This document shows positions 12,801 through 24,800 of a DNA stretch of 64,000 nucleotides, one piece after another. Below the pieces are notes generated by a model. It was not told the DNA's origin and searched no databases. It was given only the letters and a program-made list of their open reading frames with translations. A program made the translations under genes and the position numbers. How positions within the stretch are numbered: the stretch's first letter is position 1; each line of letters opens with the position of its first letter. The stretch spans positions 33,111,193 through 33,175,192 of the forward strand of contig NC_089723.1 in the NCBI RefSeq assembly GCF_035083965.1, given 5' to 3'. This DNA is from Branchiostoma lanceolatum. Lineage: Eukaryota > Chordata > Leptocardii > Amphioxiformes > Branchiostomatidae.

Positions 12801-15800
12801 AAGTTCGGAAGAATGTGGGAGAGCTGTAAACAGCGATGTTCTACAAACGCTTTAACGAGCCGGCAGGACAGAGGATCTTTGTTTAGGGTGGGATCGCCGG
12901 CCCCACCCCCACCCATAAGTCAAGTTTATAGCCCCATTTGGCCAACTTTACTTCTTGGTTCAAAAAGTTCAGCAGAGAGGTCAGCCAGCGGTCACTGACT
13001 GGGCAGGCAAAAGTGGGCGGAGTACTTGTTTCCCAGAGGATTCTGGGAGGTAGCACCCCCAAGGTTGTTGTCCTATCAGATACAAGAAGACCCTGCTTAT
13101 ATTTAGGGCCATCTGTGCTTTGAAGTTTGGCCATGCTACATAAAGTCCATATGCCCCTTAAATTCTGCTGTGTAAAATTCCTACCAGTGAAAGAAGAGAG
13201 AAGAGGGCAGAGCCCGCTGGGGGACCACAGGGGTGGACATGGCCGACGTCCAAAAACCTACATCTGCAGTTTTTACTGGCCAGGTTCATCTTGTAAAAGA
13301 TGAAAGTCAAACTGTTCATTTCTTCGAGTCGGTGTAAGCCCATCCTGATGTGTACCATTTGCTGGTGCAAACAACTATTCTGCCACTGGTGTTACAAACA
13401 CATACAGCAAGCCTGGTTAGCTGGTGGTCAACTACTCCAGATATATTGTAAAAGATGAAAGTCAAACTGTTCATTTCTTCAAGTCGACGTCTAAGCCCAC
13501 CCCGATGTGCCCGAGGTAGCTGGTGCAAACAACTATTCTGCAACCGCTGTTACAAACATATACATACGTACAGCGCGCCTGGTTAGCTAGCAGTCAACTA
13601 CTCCAGATATTAGACTCAATTATTGATCATCATTGATCATAACTGCAATTCATCAATTGCAGTAAAAGACTTTAAAACGAACCTATATCATACGGACAGA
13701 CTTCCTTGTGCAGGATTATTGACAGCACAACTTGTGTGTATAATCATGGTTTTTCTAAGAAAAGAAGCTGGAACAAACTGTTTCTAATGAAAAACAATCA
13801 GCTCAGAAGCTTTGTTTTCCCTACTGGTACCCAAAAATAACATCCTGTCCTCTTCTGACACGCAAACAACTTGAGGAAAACAAGAAAACAACGTAAGCCA
13901 AAGTGCATATATGCTCTCTCCATGCGCACACTTCCTTACAGGTGTATCAACTGTACAGCTGCATTCCTAAAACGTCACTCATTGTTTGTCCGCCATTGTG
14001 ACTGTGCCAAGGAGGAAGCTGCTAACCAGTCTGTTAAAAGTTGTTTTTCAGGAAAGGGACACAATAGTCGGTGCTAAGCCATGTTTTTGTCACAAACACC
14101 AATGGCTGAACTGTGTCAAAGGGTAATGGTACGATAATAGGTCAAAAATAGACACAAAGACAAAGGGACGTTTCCCCAAATATCCTAACCACTCCTACCC
14201 TGGACAGTGCTGCATACATCCAATAATGTACTACAGCATATGGTACAATAACATTCGATGCTTAAAGTTTTGTTTTATAATATACATTTCATCTAATTAC
14301 ATTACAGCAAACATGACAATCTAGTTTTCAAATAACAAGCCCTACACATTGACACGGGGCAGTCTTAGAGTGAAGTAAGCACAGTCCTAGTATCAAGAGA
14401 TTCATCATAACACCTGAGTCCAAACAGAGCTGTACCTTTATGTAACAGATACAAGACCAATCATCAAAACAACAATGTTCTTTAGCCCCCCTCATACATA
14501 TTATAGAACAGTCCTGCTTAACGTTACGTGGCATCAGTCAGCTTGCACCACAGTAATGCGGGGGTGTCTTCTTCACAACACAAACAGGTGCAACAGCAAA
14601 CAGGTTTACATCCGTGATATACTAAAACCTGATCCTCCGTCTCAGGTGTTTTGGTAAACAGCTTCCATGGCCCAGAACACATCAAAGCCCTGATAAGTCG
14701 CAAATCCTTCTATTTTCCCCCCCATATTATCTATTCACCTTTTAAGTTTGTATAACAAGTGGTGTAGATGGACCAGTGTAAGGTTTTTCAGACCTATCTG
14801 ATTGTAACACACAGCCACTTTTTGTGACGCAACTGCGTTTTTTTCTAACGGTACTCGTGTAAGAGGCAGTCCTGGCTGCACCAGAGCCACACAAAACCCA
14901 CCATGAAAACCCACCGTACAAGATGTGTACGTTAAAAGGCAAGAGTGCTATCTGAAATCTTTACAAACTCCTGGAAGGCACAGAGGTCTAGATTCAAATC
15001 AAGATGACACAGGGAAGTGGGGGCAAGCCAGCCTGCCCCAGCTAGGAGTGAGCAATGAGGAGCGCCCCAGACACAAACAACTTTTGGACCGGGGCCAAAT
15101 AGGCATTCAAACACTGCCATTTCAAAGGGCTGGGGCTCCAACAACATCCACCCAACAGAAATTGGAAGCAGAGGAGCCACATGAAAGCAGGACCGGGTGA
15201 TTGCTCTGTCCACAAGTTTCCCCGGTACATTCTTCCCACTTAATGGCTTCTGGGAGACTCGTTGGTTTTACTAGCGCAGATGTGGAAAGTCAGGAAAACA
15301 GTTAAATAAGACACAGGCCCTGTCGTCAAATATAACGTAGACAGTCTTTTGAAAACAGCCTACGAATCCCAGTGAGACGCAATGGACATCTCACGTAATA
15401 ACAAAAACATGGTACAAAAATATCCAGGCTACCAGGTAATCATAAAAACAAATTTGCAGAGAAAACCTTTGGGCACCATCTGAGAAAAACATCACATGAC
15501 CATAATGATCCAATCACTGCCAACCAATTGCTACACTTCCCTGGAACAGCATGTATGAGTCACCCTGGAGAAAAACACACAGTATCTACATGTTCATTCT
15601 GTGGGAGCACTGTCGTGGTATCTAATGACTTCATGTTTTCATCATTCATTATTACAATCTATAAATATACCCTCCAAGTCTTAATTTGGAACCTACAAAT
15701 ACTGGAGTTAACGATGTGATCCATTAGTAATGGTTTACGCTCTCTCAACTACAATAGCACTTCACATCTGATAACAAAACAAAAAGCATTATTTGGTGGG

Positions 15801-18800
15801 ACATCTGTATTGAAAATGTCTCAAAACATGATCTTATAAGGACAAAAGATCTTCATAAGAGCTAAATGCTACATAGGGTGGGCCTTGAAATACCCAACAA
15901 AATTATTTAGCGACCATAAAAAGATATGCACTGTATACAGCCTTGTCACAAAATTTTAGAGAAGGAGGCTAATATCCAAAAGTAACTGGCGGGCCACGTA
16001 GTGGCCCAATGCGAGGGACGAACTTTTTTAAAAATTCTACACAAAAGTAGCCGGCACAAAATTGAAAGTAGGCGGTGAAAATAGCCACCTGCTGGCTTGT
16101 TTTGACAAGGCTGCTGTATATGTAACTTTCAGGCTCAGCTCTGTATCTTGAAATACTGTACAAAGTGCAGGGAACAGAAAAATAATATTGAGCCCAATAG
16201 TGATTAATATTTACTCTCCAAGCAGAGGCTCGGCTCTGGCTTGTTTTTAACGTCTTTTTGGGCATTTTTGTCAGGCAATCATGCTAGCTTCTTGTGTAAT
16301 AAACATCGCCATCATTTTCCAGCTAAAGATGTGAAAGAGGCATGTAATTGAGCAAGCTAAAGTATATCAGGACAACCTACTGATAAGACCTACGAAAGGA
16401 CTTCAATAAACTTCATCAGTCACTTCTGCAGTTACCAAAAGAAAAATCATAATCTGTCAGTATTCTTATAACTGCTGAAATACTGGAGAGACATGCTAAA
16501 TTGAAAACTACAGAAAACCATTTTTTTCAGTCTAAACAGATCAAATCAACTTCCAAAATTCATACCAATACTGGAGCTTTAGAAATCACTGATTAATTCA
16601 CAGCTATCTTGACACTAATTCCCTGGTCATTCAAAATAACTCCGTCATCTTCTGGAGGTCATCGTTCCATCCAAAACTCCCAACCTGACTGTTTATACGA
16701 TATGAAGGGTACTGATACCTTATGCAAGAGCAGAGGAACTGGCAGAGGATCCGGCCCCGTTCCAGGGCCAGTTCCTGCCCAGGACACACCCCATTATGCA
16801 AATCAGAGACAGTCCCCTGTCACCAAGGATGTTGTTGTTGTATGTGATGATTTATGACCTGGCCTTTGTACTGTCATAATAAGTGAACACTTCTTCTTTT
16901 AAAAGAATTATTTCCATAATGATGAGTCTACTCATATGAATAACAACTCATTTCTATCCATAAAAAAAGGGATGCTGAAATCAATTTGGTATTCTGCAGT
17001 AGACACGTTTAGATTGACATTGACAGGGCTGTTATTGGCCAGTTTACACCATACAGACTGACAGAGTGACATAACTACAAATGCATCTATCTAGCATTTG
17101 CCACCATTTAATAGACCTTAGATATTGTTTATGAATATAACATTATTTCGTGGACAAGAAAATTGACAAGACTCTCCCGATAAACAACATTTTGTTCTTT
17201 GGCCGCTGTCCCCAAGGTATAATCCAATCGACACATTTAGCCCAGTCACCTAAATAAAACCGAACAACAACAAACCCATAAGCTCTGCATCAACTGTACT
17301 TGGGCAAAAATCACTTCTACCAATTACATTCCTGTCTCATCTGGGAGCAGCATCGATACAAGCGGCGTCCTACTTGTGAATGCTTGGGGCAGGGCGCTGC
17401 TCCCTCCGCATACAAAATGAAACCCAAGAAGCTTGTTTTGCAGTGGCCTGCATTTTGTGATTCAAATGAGGTACTCAGAGGGTCCATTTACTGGAGACAA
17501 ATACACTGTTACTATTGCCCGGGCTCTTCGCGCACTCTTATAATACAATCAAAACAAGCCAGTATAATATATGCTAGCCGGGATGACCTGATACAGGGAC
17601 AATGCGAGAGATATACAAAAACAAGGCATGGAATGAAGACTGGGGAATACATGAATACACCTCGCTCCTGCAAAACATCCTGGGATAGGCAACCTGATCC
17701 AGATCCAACATAAACTTTCCGTTTTTCACAAAGGGAAAGAAAGGGCACTGTTGACATGAGTGTTATTTGTGGCGCTCTGTCCACGTCCTTCCCGGACCCC
17801 CATAACAACACAACACAACAACGTTCCGCATGGATACCGGTTTTCCCGCCAGTCGGAACAAGGTTCAATGACGCACAGGGGAAAGGAGCTAGCGGCTCGT
17901 GCAAGACTACCTAATGACAACAGCGCTTAAATACTAACAGCCATTCTGTGTCGTTACACTGAATCTGTCAAAGACTTTGAAATATAGAATAGGTATATCT
18001 AACCATATTCAAATAAAGCAATATTTTCAATCAATTATCAATTTGTTTTCTTCCTTTCCACCAGCTTGATTTTATAGCAAAGTAGATCCACTATACCAGA
18101 AATCAACCATGGAAAAAATGGTGGGGGAATTAATATGTATCTGTCTTCTTTTCTGGTTTAATGACGTCTATTTTTTCTTCCTTTCTTCTTCCTTCAGAAC
18201 TTCACTGTCTGGTATTTACGTCTGCATACGTGGACTATATGGGTCGGATCCAAGTTTTAACAGCTAGCCGAGGCTCCCCTTACCTTTACCAGAACTGCAG
18301 CAATAAATTTTACATGCAGCTCTAGTCCTACAAGTTATGGCCAAGTCATCACAACGTGATACCGTTCTAAGCATCTGTGCTACAGAGGCCACAGCCAAAG
18401 GGTGATCCAATATCAAGCTACGTTCACATACTAAATGATACAGTTTTTACTGGCAACCAATATTATATAGCAGACCATGCCATGTGAGCAAGCAGCTGTT
18501 CCTTGACAAGGCATTTTCAGCAAATGCTATCTGAACTGAAAACTAATAAAAGATGCCACTCTTTTCTTCATGGTATGGACACTAAAAATATGTGTGCTGC
18601 TGTTTCTGAATCGGTAGAAACAAAAGATGATTAGGGGAAGATGTAAGTTCAGTTCGGTGATGCTGTGAGTTCCGTAAGAAAATCATCCCCCGTTACTTCC
18701 ATACGTTATGAGAGGCAAGACAACTAGAGACCAAGAAAAACAATGCTTTCTCCACAGTCATGCGCTCACAACTTTTAGGTGACAAAGCTGTAAAGTAGGC

Positions 18801-21800
18801 CAGGGCTGATGAACACAAATGTACATCCAGTTTTGGCCTTGACACAGATTAAAGAACACTCCCCACATAATTCACATACCACCATGAAGTCAAGGCTAGC
18901 CGTCTGTTCCGCAACATCAAAATCATAATTTACCAGCCCTTTTATTACCTTGGACAACGCAGGTATTAGTAGGCAAATATCTTTCTCAATGTTGTTACCC
19001 CCCATTGCCTGTACCAAAGTCCACATGCATGCCTGCGTAGTTTAGCAGTGTTTTACGTTACGTAAAGAGGCTCCTCAGAAAGGCGACACAAACCTAGACA
19101 AAACATAGCCGAGGCCTGACCCTGTGGCTGGGCGCTTTCTGTGAGGCCCCAACGTGGGCAGGGCATTTACATTACCCTGTACGCTTCTCACTCCCAAACC
19201 CACACAAACTGTTTTAAAATCTATACACAGATCAAAACTGTGTATTATACACAATAGGTTAACAACATTAAATGCTAAGTGAGGAAACTTTTTTTCTTCT
19301 TCAGCAGAATATTGCAATCATGTTTTCACATTGCATGGATTACAATTTTCACAAACTCTATTACTCGAATGATTCCACTGTTGAAAAACTTTTGCTCCTA
19401 TCCTGATCCTAGTCCATCTCACATCCGACCAAAACATTTTCCTAATAGCAGAGATGACCCAGAGGTCGTACCCCCCCTCCTAGGGAACGTACAAGAGTCA
19501 GATGATGTGGAACTACTTGACAATCTGATCCAGAAGTGTGCTACTAAATGCATACTGCATAAACAGTTTTCCTTCTTGGCTGGAACTATGCCAGCGGCAA
19601 AATCATCTCCCTACCAAAGAGGCTCAAACAAAGTCAGGACATGAAATCCTCTGCTACTTCATACCCAAAGAAGTTTGTTCTATTATGTCTGGGAGTAAAA
19701 GCTAGCTTGGTCAGTTGGTAAGTGCAAAACCTCAGTGAAAAATAAATCAGGTAAATAGACAAAAACTATACAGATACATTTCAAGGACTCGTTTTGATCA
19801 CTAGCGAATGTAACATTTGAGGACACTTACAACAATTAAACTTAAAGAACTTTGTAAACTGGCATTGGCATTAAAAAATTGGCATTAAAATATACATCTT
19901 GGCAATGTATAGTGCTTCCTAAATTTGTCAGAGTTTGCAATTGATACTTTTTACTAGTGTTGGGAAAATTTTACCTTTAATAACACGGTAATATGATAAA
20001 TGTTGTGTTTTGAAGGAGATGGCATTATTGTGTGTTGTACTATGACAAGAGCATAGCCTTGCATGTCTTTATCAAAATAGAACAAAACTCTTTTAAGAGA
20101 CATTTTATAGCCAGCACTATAAACATGGAGGGTGTAATATATCACATGAGGTACAATATATCAGTGTCCGTTGCCCCCTATCATATCAAGTTGGTGGGGC
20201 TCCACTTCCCTCCAAAACAAACCCTCACAAATTCCTCCAGCCAAACATGGAAGGCTTGTAGGGTAGGGTGACCCGAGGTCGGGGGTCAGGCCCGGCTCTC
20301 TATACAAACAACCTCTCCAGAAACAAATGGCAAACCCTCATCAGGAGCAGTGTTTTGTCAAGTAGGTTCCTAATGTCTGGAAGGGCTGTGTATGTCCCTT
20401 TGAGGTTGACACAGTTCAGACGACCCTGTGACAGCTACGTTTTAAATGGCTGGTAGGAGATCTCCACTTCATGTCACCCCTCAAATTGGAGCAGAGGATA
20501 CCGACAATGAAGGCACTGTGATCCCTCATGTATCACTGTTTCCACATGGATTTTGTTCCACATAAATATAGCCTACAGGCCTGCACACGTACCTACGCCC
20601 ATGGGTGCTATGCCTTCAATATGCAGGGCTTCCCATACAGTAAACAAAACGGATAGAATTCCACACCAGGTTAGTGGAACAAAGTCATGGTACAAAGTCA
20701 TGTCCTGGAGATACCACTGTACACAAGTCAAGTGTAGAACTTGTTTCATAACCAGGGGTTTATCTAAATCAGGAAAGAGGGGCGCTGCGCCCTCTTGTTT
20801 CAGCCCAGCACCCCCTGGTCGAATTCAGATTTTAGCTTAATATCCAGCATACAGCCTTTACTCAGCAATGGATTTTTCCATAAACACATGCAATTCGGTC
20901 CCTCACCTGTGTGTGCTCCCTCTTATTCAATTTTCTAGAAAAACCCCTGATAACATTATAACAGATCAAACATTGCAAATCACAAACAAGCCTTTCCTAA
21001 ACTTCCTTTTACAGAGACCATTACCTTCTACTTCAGTATTATACACTTAAAACAAGTAAAGGAAGACTTGGGAGGCGTAAGGGTTCAAAAGTACATACTA
21101 TGTACAATTTAACACCCAATTCAAACGTTTTAGACAACCAATGATAGTTGGCAAGCATTTTTGTGCTGCAGCCTGCTAAAACCGACAAGTATCATTGACC
21201 AGATGACACTGATACCACTCTGTTCCCTGCTACTGTGCCAAGTGCAGTCTACTTGTGGCCACCTGACCCACATGACGTTACAAAACAGGGAACCTACATT
21301 TCCCTGTTCTAAATTTACAACCCAACTCAAGTCAAGTTATGGTGGTCTTTCCTTATCAAAAGCACCAGCAGACGGCCAAGTCCAACCCAAATCATTCCTC
21401 TAACGGCGAAATGACCCATTTCTACTGACCTTTCCTCATACATGTACACCCTGACTCTTACAGTGGCAACTTTTTACCCAAATGAAGTGGGGACACTAAC
21501 AACAACCTTCATGTAGCGGCACGAGTTTCAAGAGCTTCTGGCGCACGATGTACGCAAGTGCACGGCGTGTCAAAAACGCCGCCACTCTACAAAAAGGAGT
21601 GCTAATCTGAATATCAAGTCTGGAATGGTGTAACTGTGCTTCTGGCCCTTACGCACATACACAGCATCATCTGGTTTTCTCTTCAAGGCTCGACCCTGAC
21701 CGCGTACTCGTAACCCTCATTACACCACCGCCCCGCCGCATCTCAAAAAACGACACCCTCGCTGACATGTTCTCGGAAGGCCATCCACCCCAGAATGCTT

Positions 21801-24800
21801 TGGGGTTGCCGTTGGCACACCTGACGCGGTGTTTATCCCCTTAGCCTTGGCCATGAGCGGGGGTCAAAGGGGCAGGGGTTCTCCCCAGACGGTCCAAATG
21901 GCGATTATGTCTGTGCTGCATGCAAATTCCCCTGCACACCATCTGCTGTCACCCTGCCCGGCAGCCACATGCCTCCTACCAATCAGCCCCACCACTTTCT
22001 GTGCACCACTTTCTCTCAGCACTTGCCACCCAAACAATGCCACGCGGAGACTGCCCTCCCTGACCCCTCGACAGGACGTGTCACGGCCACAATGGGGCAG
22101 CCATGACCGCCAGACGAGAATGCAGGTGCAGACTGCGCCGTCACCTAGTTTTCCTTCCACTGACGTCACAAACATGTACCATCCGTACCTGATGTTTGGT
22201 TCAACAGAATCAATATGAAACCTTTATTTGTTTTCCAACTCACCCACTTCAAAGCTTAGCTAGTGGTACTGGAGGACATCCAGGAAAAAGGCGGTCAAAA
22301 AGTTCACATAGCTAACATTTTGAACTACTGATCTGACTGTAGCCTCTCAGTCCCAGAGGCTGATCAACAGAAATTACTCTTTGATATCCCATCTTTGTTT
22401 TTGTTATCTTTTAAAAAACTTAATCCATACAAAACAATTTGCAAATTAATAACGATTTCAATATCATGAAAGTAACAAGACCAGCTAACCAGAAATGGAC
22501 CAATTTGACCACTTAAGACAGATCAAGAACTCCAGCACCAAAGAGAACCTGATACTAACAGTAACAGACATGGGCACTTTCTCCATATCAACCGAACCTT
22601 GGACCAGTTTCTGTATCTTCCTCTCCGCACAGGAGGAATTTGGGAAACGAAAGTACCGCAGATCTCCTTACAGATTGTCACTGGGCAGTCTTAGAGAAAC
22701 CCCGCCTTGAAACTGTCCCATTTCCAACTGTCACAGAATTGTGATGTACAAATATTTGGGCTCCACACACTAATTGAGATGCTTCGGTCCCTTTCAAATG
22801 TTGCATTAAAGCTGCAGCCAACACACAAGATGAATGCTGTGAAAAGTAACCCGGCTCTTGACAGGGGCTCAGTGCCCCGTGTGTTTTCGCTGGCCGAGCC
22901 ATGACGCAGTGCGTCTATGAGGCGCATGAGAACACATACAGTTCTGAGCTTGCTGTACAGACACTAAACTATTGAAGTAATTCTCCCCAGCTGAAAGCCA
23001 GCATCTAGATGTGCTGGAAGTTTGCCATCGAATTCTTTCAGTCTCAAACACAGACCATGCAGACTTTAAACTGAGTGGTACAGATTCGGCTTTGCGCGTT
23101 AACAATACAACTTCTTCTGTAGCGCTGCGCTCGCGCCTTTTAGCACGAGTTCCCATGACCGTACCACGTCCGTTTCGAACGGGAGGTGAATGAAAAGCAC
23201 GTACCTTTCTGGCAATGTTCCTCCGCCCAACAAAGATCCTGCAATACCGGGTGCGTGATGCGGCAGCTCCCTGGGCAGTAGTTCACACACTCTTCCTCAT
23301 CACGATTATCCACGATGAAATTGTTACTGTATCCTGATTCGGCGATGAACGACCAATCAATGGTATCCAGGTAGCAGAGGTTGGGATTCTTCTCGATTCG
23401 AACCGAACCACGTGTGATGTTTTGCAGGCTGTACAAGCCGATCTTCTGCATATCCAACATCTCGAAAACCACCAGCGCGTAATTGAAGAAGAGGTTGGTC
23501 CCGCGGATAACGGCGAGGTTCGGGAAGAGTTCCGAGAGGTTCGTCAAGCCTCTGACTCGGTAGAGAAGGAAGTAGTCCGTGATTTCTACCAGGTCGGGAA
23601 ACGACAGTCCTCGGTATTCCTGCTCCTCCGCAAAGTCGATGAGCAGGATCTGAAGGTAGCCTTCGATGACGGTGCAGTTATCCAGTTGTCTGAGGTTGGA
23701 CACTCGGTTCCTGATGTCCATACTACCACAAACTGTGGGTTAAAAAGGTATGATCAGGTAAAGAAAAGGGCAAAAACCGCGTAACTTTCTACACTCTAAG
23801 CAAAATCTTGCGAACAGTTCACGCAACACAGTACGAAATAAACTGGTGATAAAACGTGTAACGTTACTGCATCTAGCAAAAAGAAAAATGCATAACAAAC
23901 ACTGCATGTAATATTCATCACTATCTATTTCACCAAGCCTTGTATTCCTTGCACGATGATATGCTTTGGACAATGCTTCAGCTTAGTTTAACCTATTTCC
24001 TGCCTTTTATGTTGGAAATAAGGGTAAGAGAGCAGGTCGACAGGTGTAACAAAGGACAGTCGGGTACATAATGGTCCTCATCTCTATACCTTGTTCGTGT
24101 GGCTGTGCTGTGATAACGACAGCACCTGGTTTGCGTGATGCACAAAGATGCAAAAGGATGTGGGCAGTTGCATTAGCGATGACACGCAACATCGAGATGG
24201 ATTCAGAACGACGGTGCCCGCCCATTGGAGTAACCGGGCATCGTTATGCGCAGCAGTGGCCGACGGCCGGCCCATCACAACATCATTATTTCGCAGGCGA
24301 TGTTTACTACGTACGGGCAGGGTGTGGAGTAGGGATGCTGATCACATCGTTTGTCTTCAAACGCGGGATCCAGGCTGTTACTACGATATTATTCCAACTC
24401 ATTTACCCCAGAAAAAGAAAAAACGGGTGGAAAGCCAGAGAATCATTTTCATTGGGAAACTATGGACCGATGTTGTGACTGATACAATATAACATGAACA
24501 GTGCTGACTGTACAGTACACTGTAGTTGTGGAGAATAAGGATTTGACAGGTATAGGCTGAGATCATTTTGAGTGAAAGGATGGAGAAGTGCGGCAGAACC
24601 GTGTCCTCCCCTTGTTTACTTTGCTTGCACACGATCAGGCCAATGGGGGAAAAACAACTCGGATAAATTTTGCATCAAGAATAACAAAAATTTTACAGCA
24701 ATAAATCTACTATGAAAACCACCATCACGACAAGCGTCGATTTCATAAACAAATTAGGGCGGGTCTCTAGATTTTCTTTATTATCTGTTAAAGATCGTTC

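Larger units (their letters stand above)
1884..23204 (-). other. Giant intron 2 of the insulin-like receptor gene
   Basis: 21.3 kb with no recognisable exon or independent gene. Contents by segment: 2845-3048 palindromic element; 3049-4970 nothing identified; 4976-5385 tandem repeat; 7776-8042 rearranged palindromic element; 8043-11890 nothing identified apart from AT-rich runs; 11892-12390 tandem duplication; 12509-12520 C-run; 13293-13612 tandem duplication; 16212-16285 element end; 16286-21480 nothing identified; about 21480-22180 unusually CpG-rich; remainder unremarkable. Open frames here are short, lack family signatures and look like chance. Enhancers may be present but cannot be proven from one sequence. 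Confidence 0.8.

Noticed and set aside
17300..17904. Overlapping 137- and 130-codon frames on opposite strands
   Set aside because: No recognisable family, no splice partners, mutual overlap on both strands; taken as chance.
23422..23784. 120-codon plus-strand frame
   Set aside because: Antisense shadow of receptor exon 2, which has clear L1-domain homology and splice sites on the other strand.
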